In this document: positions 42,201 to 50,259 of the stretch, one piece after another
Layout of the letters: the number at the start of each line of letters is the position of its first letter
Position numbering within the stretch: position 1 is the stretch's first letter
Assembly: GCA_964012715.1 (NCBI GenBank)
Contig: CAXGUG010000002.1
Span: 32,642-96,641, forward strand
Source: UBA1479 sp964012715
GTDB lineage: Bacteria; Pseudomonadota; Alphaproteobacteria; Rhodospirillales; Casp-alpha2
Reading direction: 5' to 3'
Length of the DNA: 64,000 nucleotides
Position numbers and translations under genes: made by a program
The notes under the pieces: model-generated
The model's input: only the letters and a program-made list of their open reading frames with translations
Told to the model about the DNA's origin: nothing
Database searches by the model: none

Positions 42201-44379
42201 CTTCGTGGTCGATGAAGCTGGATGAGATTTCGACAGGAAAAGTGGTGCCGTCTTTTCGCCGGGAAGAGCCGAACGTCACTTTGTGGCCCAGTGCTTTGAT
42301 CTTGTCCCAGAAATCGGGCCATTCGTCGGCCTGTGCATGGTTGATTTGCGGAACGTACATCGCCAGCAATTCATCGCGCGTGTAATCCAGCGCCCGGCAG
42401 GCCGCATCGTTGACGTAGGTCAGCAATCCTTCGGAGTTCACGGCGAAGAACGGGTCGTTGACCTCCTGCACCGCGGTTTCCATCAGGTACAGTTGCTGCG
42501 TCGCCTTGCGCGATTTGGTGACGTCGAACAACACGGTGCAAATTGCCGGGCCGTCGCCCCAATCGATCATGAAGGACCGGTTGTTGAGCCAAACTTCCGA
42601 CCCGTCCTTCCGCAGCCCGCGATAGACATAGTCGTTGGGGGCGCTGCGTCCCTGCATGCGGGCAAGATCGTAGCCGCGAATGCGGGCCATTTCTTCCGGC
42701 GCCAATGTTGCTTCTAGCCCGCCGTGGCGAAGGAACTCATTCTGGCCTTCGAATCCGAAAATTCGCAAAAAGGCCGGGTTGATATAAAGGGGATAGAACC
42801 CACGATGGACGACGATCCCTTGGCTGGCTTCCTCGGTCAGGGTTCGGAATCGGCGTTCGGTCTCGACGAGCGCCCGTTCGCGGGCGATCCGCCTGGAAAT
42901 ATCCTGGGCGAAGGCGAACAGGAATTCTTCGCCGGCATACTCCATGACCGTGGCGCGCACTTCGACCGGAACGGCGGAGCCGTCCTTGCGCCGGTGCCGG
43001 GTGTCGAACAGAACCGCTTCGCCGTGGCGCAGTTCTTCCCAGAACAGGTCCCAGTCCTTGTCGGGCGGGGGACCGTCGCTGAAATCCGCATAGGACATGT
43101 TCAGCAGTTCGTCGCGGCTATATCCGAGATGGCGACAGGTGGCTTCGTTGACGTAGAGAATGCGTTGATCACGACGCAGCCAAAGCAGGAATTCGCTGGA
43201 GTGAGAAAGCGAAAATTCAGCGAATTTCAACGTCTCCTGCGCGACCTCGCGGTCGGCGATTTCGCGCTGCAGCTCGTAAGTTCTCTCTTCGACCCGTTTT
43301 TCCAGCTCTTCCTGATGACGTTCCAAGGCCTGTTCGAAGGCCGTGCGCTCCATCAAAAGGTCGTTGATCTCGCCGCTGATGATCCTGAACTCGTCATTTC
43401 CTTTCAGCGGAAGCGTGCGCGACATGTCGCCGGAGGCCCGGATCGCCAACAATGAGCGCTGCATGTCCGCGAACGGGCGAACGATCATTCTGCGCATCAT
43501 GAACAGGATCGCGAGCAGAACCACCAACGAACCGATCACGCCCATCGTTCCGGCGGTGCGGACCGTGGCGCCGCCCAGGTTGTGGATCGACGACCAAGCG
43601 GTGATCGAATAAAGCGCCGCCGGATAACCGAACAGATCGCGTTGCACAAGAAACGCGGTCCAGGCGCCGTCGTGGCCGGTTTCGATGACAGGCTCGTCGA
43701 GCGCGAGAATCCGATTGACCATTTCCTGCTGCCCGCCGGACAGGACATCCGTGATCGGCGTCATCTCCAACGCATTGTTCATGTAGCCGGAGATCCGCGA
43801 GACCGCGGCCTTGTTCATCAACCGCCCTACGATCACCGTGCCGACGGCGGCCGGATGCTGGTTCTTTCCGAACAGTGGTGCGGCGGCGACCAACATCGGG
43901 CCTTGGTCGCTGGCGACGGTGCCGCGGATGTTTCCGCCGCCGCGCAGGTGCGCCAACAGCAGATGGTCCTTGGGAAAGGTTTGGGAATTGAGATTGCGAA
44001 GGCTGATTTCGGAATTCGTCTCGCGGTTTCGCGTGTATCTGAACGTTGCGTGCCGATGGCGGTCGATGACGATCACGAGATCCAGGCCGAAGGCGGCCAG
44101 TTCCTGTTCCGAAAGGAACTGCTGGGCGAACTTCGGATCGTCATTGTTCGCGAATTTTGCGAGGCCGTCCCACTCGGACCAAGTCGTGGCCAATGAATCC
44201 AGGCTTTTGGCCTCGTCATCGACGCTGGCCATCGTGCGACCGATTTCGCGGCGGATTTCCTGACGTTCAAGGGTCCGGAAGCTTTCCAGAACGACCTGAT
44301 CGAGTACGGCCAGGTTGCCGAGCAGCAGGCCGCCTAAGACGACCACCAGAACCGCGATGATTTTGGTCTGGATCGACAT
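39244..44379 (-). CDS. Large hybrid histidine kinase (CHASE4-HAMP-multi-PAS-HisKA-HATPase-REC-Hpt)
   Basis: A 1711-residue inner-membrane phosphorelay kinase. Order: TM helix (about 7-27), extracytoplasmic CHASE4-like domain (about 30-270), second TM, HAMP (about 300-350), several PAS domains between about 390 and 1020 (repeats such as RKDGSAVPVEVRATVMEYAG and RKDGTTFPVEISSSFIDHEG), HisKA with MSHEIRTPMNGILGVAEM (His about 1057), HATPase, a degenerate receiver, a full receiver (Asp in LLITDCHMPEMDGYEL, about 1500), and a C-terminal Hpt domain (EAAHAAKGTSLLAG, His about 1650). All steps of a phosphorelay are thus in one chain. The input ligand is unknown. Confidence 0.93.
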   Translation of the reverse strand: MSIQTKIIAVLVVVLGGLLLGNLAVLDQVVLESFRTLERQEIRREIGRTMASVDDEAKSLDSLATTWSEWDGLAKFANNDDPKFAQQFLSEQELAAFGLDLVIVIDRHRHATFRYTRNRETNSEISLRNLNSQTFPKDHLLLAHLRGGGNIRGTVASDQGPMLVAAAPLFGKNQHPAAVGTVIVGRLMNKAAVSRISGYMNNALEMTPITDVLSGGQQEMVNRILALDEPVIETGHDGAWTAFLVQRDLFGYPAALYSITAWSSIHNLGGATVRTAGTMGVIGSLVVLLAILFMMRRMIVRPFADMQRSLLAIRASGDMSRTLPLKGNDEFRIISGEINDLLMERTAFEQALERHQEELEKRVEERTYELQREIADREVAQETLKFAEFSLSHSSEFLLWLRRDQRILYVNEATCRHLGYSRDELLNMSYADFSDGPPPDKDWDLFWEELRHGEAVLFDTRHRRKDGSAVPVEVRATVMEYAGEEFLFAFAQDISRRIARERALVETERRFRTLTEEASQGIVVHRGFYPLYINPAFLRIFGFEGQNEFLRHGGLEATLAPEEMARIRGYDLARMQGRSAPNDYVYRGLRKDGSEVWLNNRSFMIDWGDGPAICTVLFDVTKSRKATQQLYLMETAVQEVNDPFFAVNSEGLLTYVNDAACRALDYTRDELLAMYVPQINHAQADEWPDFWDKIKALGHKVTFGSSRRKDGTTFPVEISSSFIDHEGQEYVFSFVRDISERVRAENDLREAHDELEKRVEERTQELTREVEERRRAEAALQQSENRLRGAVESLQEGFALYDADDRLVLMNARYANNHPHADEILAKGGTFEDIARAKVGLIADAKGREEEFVQERLRAHRNPGPPIIREFTDGRWFLLRESRTWEGGITLTSTDITELKKIEGDLKRKTELFDTAVRAMNNGIVVIDPDLRFAAFNDHYLKLFDFPPELVYVGAPLANAVRFLVERGEYEDVDAPDEEIVQRHLERVRSPDTTIARRRLKNGRTIESRRGHLPDGGVVSIHVDVTENAELEERLREARDTAESANQAKSVFLANMSHEIRTPMNGILGVAEMLRDTPLNNSQQGMLEIIQDSSRTLMGIIDDILDFSKIEAGRIELDPSPFRLTELIDGVAELMAPRAEEKRNRLNVFVDPALPDTIVSDPTRLRQILLNLVGNAVKFTDNGVVGIDVRPHEVDGNEPPRLVIRITDTGIGISPANQRKLFQPFEQGDSSTMRRFGGTGLGLSICKALTEVLGGDVDVDSKEGAGSTFSVTIPLHAEHDATVVMGRPFVGTRVGILAADHETGGCIESYMAHLGAETKIIPSLRALTQMTSGGALLSEKFDLLVVDHDRAAVGISRFLNERERSADPISQRTIVLMPRGHILAISADDVARRRLYVPKPIQRAMLWQAAAMALGLNLPGIDKPVRNAAETASLPLYAPPDFETARQAGALVLFAEDNPVNCKVICMMLERLGIAVETVASGSEAWNRLRRQPFGLLITDCHMPEMDGYELTERIRTLERSGNRPRLPIIALTADALIGTRERCKAAGMDDYLPKPVDRSELNALIQRWLPQAISLRRPVGESEANHDTPPPSFPAEAILDLRYIHDAVGGDETMVAPLLQDYLRNARQLVDDMLRAFESEDFARAREAAHAAKGTSLLAGAVRFANLCERIELCLRSGDTEKAADWSRRIEPELAIVSQAVAGHDRRSVS

Positions 44380-44506
44380 ATCTAACAGGTCCCCGACCCG
44401 TCTTTCCCAGGCCCGCGCGCCCTTTCGCTACGGGATGGCACATATTTGCATGTATTGGTCGATTTCACCAAATCCCGAAAATCGGGACAGGGCGGCCGGG
44501 TGATGC

Positions 44507-44524
44507 GAGTCATCAAAGCGTCAT
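44507..44524 (+). promoter_or_regulatory. Pho-box-like repeat upstream of phnC
   Basis: GAGTCAT-CAAA-GCGTCAT: two 7-base half-sites with a 4-base spacer, matching the CTGTCAT-N4-CTGTCAT Pho box. It lies about 140 bases before phnC. Confidence 0.65.
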
Positions 44525-44665
44525 GAAACCGCAAGAATTGGGTCACTGCCCGTCACTTAGATAGCCGCCATTCCGGTGCAGGCCAATGCCGCCGATGGCG
44601 GCTTGCCCGGTCGTAGGCTGCTCGGGGGGAGCCGCCGCATCAGCGCCATCACGACAGGGATGACA

Positions 44666-45529
44666 ATGACATCCGCATCGATGCCAGCCATTCGCGTACA
44701 CAACCTTTCCAAAACGTTCCGCAAGGGGTTCCAAACGACCCGGGCGTTGGACAACGTCAGTCTGTCGATCGAAAGCGGCGAAATGGTCGCCCTGATCGGG
44801 GCTTCCGGTTCGGGCAAATCGACTTTGATGCGCCATATCTCGGGCCTGATGTTGGCTGATCGGTCCGGCGATGGCGTGATCGAGGTGCTGGGTTATCCGG
44901 TTCAGGAAAATGGCCGCCTGGCCCGTGGCGTGCGCGCTGTGCGCGGCCGTGTCGGGGTCATCTTTCAACAGTTCAATCTGGTCGACCGCCTGTCCTTGAT
45001 GACCAACGTGTTGTTGGGGTTCCTGGGTAGAATTCCCGCTTGGCGGGGATGGTTTGCGATGTTCTCGCGCGAGGAAAAGCTCCGCGCGCTCGAGGCCTTG
45101 CGTCGCGTCGGCATCGACCAATACGCAACGCAGCGCGCCTCGACCCTGTCCGGCGGACAGCAACAACGCGCCGCCATTGCCCGCGCCCTGGTCCAACAGG
45201 CGGAGATCGTCTTGGCGGACGAGCCGATTGCATCGCTCGATCCGGAATCGGCCCGCCGCGTGATGGAAAACCTGGCCCGCATCAACCGCGAGGACCGCAT
45301 CACCGTCGTCGTGTCCCTGCATCAGGTCGATTTCGCGACCCGCTACTGCACCCGCACGGTCGCGCTGCGCGATGGCGTCATCGTCTATGACGGGCCCAGC
45401 GAAGCCCTGACCCACGATTTCCTGCGCGAACTGTACGGCGCGGCCGGAGAGGAATTGATCCTTCCCGGTCCGATCGCCGGTGCACCCCGGCACGATGCCC
45501 GGGCGCGCATCCATCCGGCGTCTGCATAA
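44666..45529 (+). CDS. phnC: Phosphonate ABC transporter ATP-binding protein
   Basis: A 287-residue ATPase of the phosphonate importer. Walker A LIGASGSGKSTLMRHISGL, Q-loop GVIFQQFNLVDRLSLMTNVL, signature LSGGQQQRAAIARAL, Walker B IVLADEPIASLDPES and switch-loop VVSLHQVDFATRYC are all typical of PhnC. ATG at 44666 with AGGG upstream was chosen; ATG at 44660 is also possible. It is the first gene of phnC-phnD-phnE and lies downstream of a Pho-box-like repeat, consistent with induction by phosphate starvation. Confidence 0.95.
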   Translation: MTSASMPAIRVHNLSKTFRKGFQTTRALDNVSLSIESGEMVALIGASGSGKSTLMRHISGLMLADRSGDGVIEVLGYPVQENGRLARGVRAVRGRVGVIFQQFNLVDRLSLMTNVLLGFLGRIPAWRGWFAMFSREEKLRALEALRRVGIDQYATQRASTLSGGQQQRAAIARALVQQAEIVLADEPIASLDPESARRVMENLARINREDRITVVVSLHQVDFATRYCTRTVALRDGVIVYDGPSEALTHDFLRELYGAAGEELILPGPIAGAPRHDARARIHPASA

Positions 45530-45603
45530 CGCCCCGCGCCCCGTATTTTTTTGTCCCACTAACCGCCTTCATCGACTCAAAGCTACTCAGGAGGAAGTCG
45601 AAA

Positions 45604-46611
45604 ATGTTCAAAAAGGCCATGATCGCCGGCATCGCGCTGGCGGCCTTCGCTTCGGTCCAGACGGCCAAGGCTGAAATGCCGAACCCGCTGACCTTCGGTA
45701 TCATCTCCACGGAATCGTCCCAGGGCCTGAAGAAAAGCTTCACCCCGTTCCTGGAAGACATGAGCAAGCAGCTCGGCGTCGAGGTCAAAGCCTTCTTCGC
45801 TTCCGACTATGCCGGTGTCATCGAAGCCATGCGCTTCAAGAAAGTCGACGTTGCCTGGTTCGGCAACAAGTCGGCCATGGAAGCCGTCGACCGCGCCGGT
45901 GGCGAAGTCTTCGTGCAGACCGTCGACGTGACCGGCAACCCCGGCTACTGGTCGCTGCTGATCACGCAGGCCAACAATGACAAGCTGAACAAGCTTGAAG
46001 ACGCCCTGAAGTGCGATCAGTCCCTGACCTTCGGTAACGGCGATCCGAACTCGACCTCGGGCTTCCTGGTTCCGAGCTTCTATGTCTTCGCCAAAAACGA
46101 TGTCGACCCGAAGAAGTGCTACAAGTCGGTTCGCAACGCCAACCATGAAACCAACGCGCTGTCCGTCGCCAACGGTCAGGTCGATTTCGCCACCAACAAC
46201 ACGGAATCGCTGTCGCGTCTGAAGAAGAACCATCCGGAGGCCGCCGCCAAGATCAAGGCGATCTGGAAATCGCCGCTGATCCCGAACGATCCGATCGTGT
46301 GGCGGGCCGAGCTGGACAAGCCGTCCAAGAGCAAGATCAAGGGCTTCTTCCTGTCCTATGGCCGCTTTGGCTCGAATGCCGAAAAGGAACGCAAAATCCT
46401 GGCGGGCGTCAGCTCGGGTTGGGCGCCGTTCGAAGATTCCTCGAACGCCCAGCTCTATCCGATCCGTCAGCTGCAGCTGTTCAAGGACAAGCGCAAGCTG
46501 GTCAACGACGAGCGTCTTGATGCCGCCGAAAAGGCCAAGAAGATCGCCGATATCGATCGCAAGCTCGATGTTCTTAAGGTCCTGAGCGACAACCAGCTCG
46601 CCCTTAAGTAA
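45604..46611 (+). CDS. phnD: Phosphonate ABC transporter substrate-binding protein
   Basis: A 335-residue periplasmic binding protein with a cleavable signal peptide (MFKKAMIAGIALAAFASVQ..., cut near residue 23). PhnD features include TFGIISTESSQGLKKSFTPF, MRFKKVDVAWFGNKSAMEAV and DPNSTSGFLVPSFYVFAKND (Ser/Thr-Gly loop that binds the phosphonate group). The ribosome-binding site CAGGAGGAAG is strong, fitting high synthesis of binding proteins. It is followed by a T-tailed hairpin that would lower expression of phnE. Confidence 0.96.
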   Translation: MFKKAMIAGIALAAFASVQTAKAEMPNPLTFGIISTESSQGLKKSFTPFLEDMSKQLGVEVKAFFASDYAGVIEAMRFKKVDVAWFGNKSAMEAVDRAGGEVFVQTVDVTGNPGYWSLLITQANNDKLNKLEDALKCDQSLTFGNGDPNSTSGFLVPSFYVFAKNDVDPKKCYKSVRNANHETNALSVANGQVDFATNNTESLSRLKKNHPEAAAKIKAIWKSPLIPNDPIVWRAELDKPSKSKIKGFFLSYGRFGSNAEKERKILAGVSSGWAPFEDSSNAQLYPIRQLQLFKDKRKLVNDERLDAAEKAKKIADIDRKLDVLKVLSDNQLALK

Positions 46612-46625
46612 GACCTCTGCGTATG

Positions 46626-46655
46626 ACGCCGTGCCTCAAAAGGGCACGGCGTTTT
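46626..46655 (+). terminator. Partial terminator/attenuator between phnD and phnE
   Basis: ACGCCGTGCC (46626-46635) pairs perfectly with GGCACGGCGT (46643-46652) across a 7-base loop, followed by TTTTC. It probably sets a high phnD to phnE ratio. Confidence 0.6.
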
Positions 46656-46691
46656 CGTATTCATTCCCAACGCAACTCGGAAAGCCCCGCC

Positions 46692-47507
46692 ATGACCGTG
46701 ATCGACAATACCGGCGCCGCCGCACAGCCGATGACCCTGCCGCCGCGCGATATGAAACGCTCCGTCGTCAATCTGTTGGGATGGGCGGTGGTCTTGATCG
46801 TTCTGGCCTGGGCTTGGCAGGGCTCGGAGATGAACCCGCTGGCGTTGTTCGAATATTCGGCCAACATGGCGGAATTCGCGTCCGGCTTCTTCCCGCCCAA
46901 TTTTCATGATTGGCCGACCATGCTGCACGAGATGGTCATCACCGTGCAGGTCGCCATTTGGGGTACGGTCCTGGCGGTGGTCTGCTCCATCCCCTGCGGC
47001 ATCCTATCGTCGCAAAACATTGTGCCTTGGTGGGTCTATCAGCCGATGCGCCGCTTGATGGACGCCGCGCGGGCGATCAACGAATTCGTCTTCGCCATGT
47101 TGTTCGTGGTCGCGGTCGGCCTGGGCCCGTTTGCGGGCGTGCTGGCTTTGTGGATCCACACCACGGGCGTTCTGGCCAAACTGTTTTCCGAAGCGGTCGA
47201 AGCCATCGACCCCAATCCGGCGGAAGGCATCCGGGCGACCGGGGCCGACGCCGTCCATGAAGTGATCTTCGGGGTCATCCCCCAGGTTTTGCCGCTATGG
47301 ATTTCGTTTTCCCTGTACCGGTTCGAAAGCAACCTGCGCTCGGCCACGGTGATCGGCATCGTCGGCGCCGGCGGGATCGGGATGATGCTGTGGGAATACA
47401 TCCGCGGCTTTTATTACGCGGAAACGGCGGCGGTGATGATTTTCATCATTGGCACGGTGACGCTTCTCGATCTGTTCTCCCAGGCTTTGCGCCAGCGCTT
47501 TACCTGA
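46692..47507 (+). CDS. phnE: Phosphonate ABC transporter permease
   Basis: A 271-residue inner-membrane permease of the phosphonate importer with about six TM helices (for example LLGWAVVLIVLAWAWQ; WGTVLAVVCSIPCGILSSQN; FVFAMLFVVAVGLGPFAGVL). The ABC coupling motif is EAVEAIDPNPAEGIRATGAD and the following FGVIPQVLPLWISFSLYRFE is PhnE-specific. ATG at 46692 was chosen because it follows the family length; a longer frame begins at 46623 across the attenuator. It completes phnCDE. Confidence 0.95.
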   Translation: MTVIDNTGAAAQPMTLPPRDMKRSVVNLLGWAVVLIVLAWAWQGSEMNPLALFEYSANMAEFASGFFPPNFHDWPTMLHEMVITVQVAIWGTVLAVVCSIPCGILSSQNIVPWWVYQPMRRLMDAARAINEFVFAMLFVVAVGLGPFAGVLALWIHTTGVLAKLFSEAVEAIDPNPAEGIRATGADAVHEVIFGVIPQVLPLWISFSLYRFESNLRSATVIGIVGAGGIGMMLWEYIRGFYYAETAAVMIFIIGTVTLLDLFSQALRQRFT

Positions 47508-47629
47508 CGGCATAGGCCGGAAGGCCATCTTGGCGGCTCCGTTATATTAGGCTACCGTTCGAATGAGATCTGTTAAAGGGTCACGGCGCGGGAACCGCTG
47601 CGCCGGTATTCGAGCAAGGAAACATTGAA

Positions 47630-47962
47630 ATGCCGCAAGACGCTGCCCTGGGAACCGCAATGGCCGTTGCGGGTGATGACCGCAACTCCGAAATTCGCGA
47701 CGAAATTACCAGCCTGCAGGAAGAAATCTCCCAGGTCGGAAAAGTCGCCGAACAGATCGACGCTATTGCCAAGCAGACCAACCTGTTGGCTTTGAACGCG
47801 ACCATCGAAGCGGCCCGTGCCGGTGACGCGGGCAAGGGCTTCGCCGTCGTCGCGGGCGAGGTCAAGAACCTGTCGGCCCAGACCGCGCGCGCCACGGCCG
47901 AGGTCGGCGAGGTGCTGGAAAACCTGCGCCGCCGGGTCGATCATCTGGCGAAGCTGCTGTAA
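47630..47962 (+). CDS. Mini chemotaxis-receptor protein: cytoplasmic signalling tip only
   Basis: A 110-residue protein consisting almost entirely of the signalling hairpin of methyl-accepting chemotaxis proteins: the tip IDAIAKQTNLLALNATIEAA, followed by RAGDAGKGFAVVAGEVKNLS and QTARATAEVGEV. It has no TM helix or sensory domain and no methylation helices worth naming. It is an intact frame beginning at ATG 47630, not an obvious decay product. It sits between phnE and phnM. It might bind CheA/CheW as a soluble tip or be an eroded receptor; the context hints at phosphonate taxis. Confidence 0.75.
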   Translation: MPQDAALGTAMAVAGDDRNSEIRDEITSLQEEISQVGKVAEQIDAIAKQTNLLALNATIEAARAGDAGKGFAVVAGEVKNLSAQTARATAEVGEVLENLRRRVDHLAKLL

Positions 47963-48009
47963 GGCGACACTTCCATCCAATTTGAATTTGTGTGGCGGCG
48001 GTGGCCTGA

Positions 48010-49179
48010 TTAGGCCACCTGTCGTCCGCTCTGCCATACGCCCTTGATCGCGGGCATGTGGTGGTAGGACTGCACCCGGACCAGGTCGGCCCGTTTGCCC
48101 GGGGCGATTTCGCCGCGGTCGTGCATGCCGACCATTTCCGCCGGTGAGGCGCTGACCATGGCGATGGCCTGGGGCAGGGGGATGCCGTGTTCCTCGGCCA
48201 GGATAAACGGCGCGTGGATCATCGAAATCGGGACGTAGTCCGACGCCAATCCGTCCAGCAGCCCGGCCTTGGCCAGGTCGGCGGCGGCGATATTGCCGGA
48301 GTGGGAACCACCCTTGACCACGTTGGGGCTGCCCATGATGGTTTTCATGCCATGGGCATGGGCGGCTTCGGCGGCTTCCATGGTGGTCGGGAATTCAGAA
48401 ATCTGAATGCCGTCCTCATGTCCTTGCGCCACATGGCCGACCGTGGTGTCGTCGTGGCTGGCGACGGGGATGCTCCGCGTGCGGGTCTCGTCCATAACCG
48501 CGCGGCGGTTGCGGTCGCTGTAATTCTTCTGGCGTTCCAACAGGCCATCGATCTGGGCGTCCAGTTCGTCCGGCGTATAGGTGCGGCCGTAATACCGCTT
48601 CCATTTGTCCAGATCACGCCATTGCCGTTGGCCAGGGGTATGGTCCATCACGGAAATCAGGCCGACCAAAGGGTTGTCGATGATCGTCGCCAATTCGTCC
48701 AGAACGGTGGCCGAGGCGACCTCGACCCGCAGGTGCAGGCGATGGTCGGCTTTCAGCAGGCCGTCGTCGATGCCCGCACCAAGAACGTCCCGCGCCAGCG
48801 CCAAAGCACCCATGCGGCCCTGTTTGCCCAGGTGCATATCGCCGACGACCAGGGAATCGAACACCGTGGTCACGCCCGAGGTGGCGAGCATGCGGTCATG
48901 AACGTGGAACGCCGCCATGCCCGGCCATTTGACGCCCGGGCGGGGTTCCAGATGTTTTTCCAGGTTGTCCGTGTGGACGTCGACCAATCCGGGGATCAGG
49001 TAATCGCCGTCGCAATCGATGGCCTGGGCCAGGCCGCTGCGGCCTTCGTCGACGTCGCGGATGACGCCGCCATCGACCCGCACCGTGCCGGTAAAGGCCC
49101 GGTCGCGGGTGACCACGGTGGCGTTGGTAAAGATAAGCTCCGAGGCCATGGCCCCGCTGTGTACCATGATGTTCATCAT
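48010..49179 (-). CDS. phnM: Ribose 1-methylphosphonate 5-triphosphate diphosphatase
   Basis: A 389-residue amidohydrolase-fold enzyme that releases pyrophosphate from the alpha-D-ribose 1-phosphonate 5-triphosphate made by PhnGHIL. Features: LIFTNATVVTRDRAFTGTVR opening, metal motif DYLIPGLVDVHTDNLEKHLE, HVHDRMLATSGVTTVFDSL and VASHDDTTVGHVAQG. Start is uncertain: ATG at 49179, 49164 or 49149 (MASELIFTNA) are all in frame; the shortest best matches the family N-terminus. A Pho-box-like repeat on this strand lies about 82 bases upstream. Confidence 0.95.
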   Translation of the reverse strand: MMNIMVHSGAMASELIFTNATVVTRDRAFTGTVRVDGGVIRDVDEGRSGLAQAIDCDGDYLIPGLVDVHTDNLEKHLEPRPGVKWPGMAAFHVHDRMLATSGVTTVFDSLVVGDMHLGKQGRMGALALARDVLGAGIDDGLLKADHRLHLRVEVASATVLDELATIIDNPLVGLISVMDHTPGQRQWRDLDKWKRYYGRTYTPDELDAQIDGLLERQKNYSDRNRRAVMDETRTRSIPVASHDDTTVGHVAQGHEDGIQISEFPTTMEAAEAAHAHGMKTIMGSPNVVKGGSHSGNIAAADLAKAGLLDGLASDYVPISMIHAPFILAEEHGIPLPQAIAMVSASPAEMVGMHDRGEIAPGKRADLVRVQSYHHMPAIKGVWQSGRQVA

Positions 49180-49260
49180 CGCATACGTCTTCGGCGGTGT
49201 TGGCCGCCGGTATGGCGGACTTTGACCCCCTGCCTCTTAAAGACAAGGGGTGTCCGCTCT

Positions 49261-49278
49261 GTGACGATGAGGTGACGA
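49261..49278 (-). promoter_or_regulatory. Pho-box-like repeat upstream of phnM
   Basis: Read on the minus strand, TCGTCAC-CTCA-TCGTCAC: two identical 7-base half-sites, 4-base spacer, orientation toward phnM. Confidence 0.6.
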
Positions 49279-49314
49279 AACGATTACGCCGGTCAACTGC
49301 CGGTGGGCAACGCG

Positions 49315-50052
49315 TCAGGTGCTGGGTTCGAACAGCAGCTGCACGCGGTCGCCGGCGAACCGGGTCAGGCCGTATTCGACCGGTCGGCCGTCGGCGTCGA
49401 CATTGATGCTTTCGGCGACCAGCACCGGGCGATTGGGCGGCTGGCTCAACAGCTGGGATTCGTCGGTATCCGGCATGCGGGTCGTGACCCGGGTGATCTT
49501 GCGATAGAAATCCGCGACCCCGAACTGTGCCAGGGCCTTCGAGATCGAGCGCGATTCTTCGAACGCTTCGATCATGCTGGGGAACCGTTCGGCGCAGAAG
49601 AAATGATCGGCGATGCTGATCGGGCGTCCGTCCGCTTCGCCGATGGACCGGATCAGCGAAACAAGCGCACCTTCTTCCAACTCCAAGGCATCGGCGACGT
49701 CGCCGCTGGCCGGGACCCGCTCGCTCAGGACGACCCAGCCGCCCGGCTGGCGGCGCTGGGCCATGATGTTTTCGGAAAACCGGGTGCGCCTGCGCACGGG
49801 ATAATCGATGACGTGTTCATGGACGAAGGTGCCGCGCCCTTGTTCGATGCGGATCAGGCCTTCTTGCTCCAAGGCCTTCATGGCCCGGCGAACCGTGTGG
49901 CGGTTGACGTTGTAGCGCTCGGCCAATTCATGTTCGGTCGGCAGGCGCGAGCCCGGCGCGATCATGCCGCTGGCGATGTCGTCCGAAATCTGTTCCTCGA
50001 TCTGACGCCACAGCGAGATGCCAGATCCCCGTTTTACTCTGGTGGGGTCCAT
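49315..50052 (-). CDS. phnF: GntR-family regulator PhnF (HutC subfamily)
   Basis: A 245-residue repressor: N-terminal winged HTH (LWRQIEEQISDDIASGMIAP; GSRLPTEHELAERYNVNRHT; VRRAMKALEQEGLIRIEQGR) and a C-terminal UTRA ligand-binding domain (about 100-240). Divergent from the phnGHIJKL operon, and upstream of phnM on its own strand. PhnF proteins control phosphonate genes in many bacteria. The candidate operator is the ATAGACGTCTAT palindrome between phnF and phnG. Confidence 0.93.
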   Translation of the reverse strand: MDPTRVKRGSGISLWRQIEEQISDDIASGMIAPGSRLPTEHELAERYNVNRHTVRRAMKALEQEGLIRIEQGRGTFVHEHVIDYPVRRRTRFSENIMAQRRQPGGWVVLSERVPASGDVADALELEEGALVSLIRSIGEADGRPISIADHFFCAERFPSMIEAFEESRSISKALAQFGVADFYRKITRVTTRMPDTDESQLLSQPPNRPVLVAESINVDADGRPVEYGLTRFAGDRVQLLFEPST

Positions 50053-50112
50053 GTGTTCAGTGCCTTTGCGTGTTGGTTTCCGGTCGTCGCGCGTGGCCGG
50101 TCGGTCACGATG

Positions 50113-50130
50113 GTGTCATCCAATCGTCAT
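50113..50130 (+). promoter_or_regulatory. Pho-box-like repeat upstream of phnG
   Basis: GTGTCAT-CCAA-TCGTCAT: two half-sites with a 4-base spacer, about 130 bases before phnG. With the boxes ahead of phnC and phnM, this makes three in one locus. Confidence 0.65.
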
Positions 50131-50182
50131 GACTTGCCGATTTACTTTCATCCTCACGCCACGCCATATTACCACCAAAGAA

Positions 50183-50194
50183 ATAGACGTCTAT
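50183..50194. promoter_or_regulatory. Probable PhnF operator
   Basis: The perfect palindrome ATAGACGTCTAT, with an additional TCTA half-site about 15 bases on, lies between the phnG Pho box and the phnG start. GTCTA/TAGAC cores are typical of HutC-type GntR regulators. Confidence 0.6.
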
Positions 50195-50259
50195 ACCTAT
50201 TTTGAGTTTGTCTACTGGTCCGCCGCGGCGGCCGGTGACGGACGGAGAACACGACGAAG

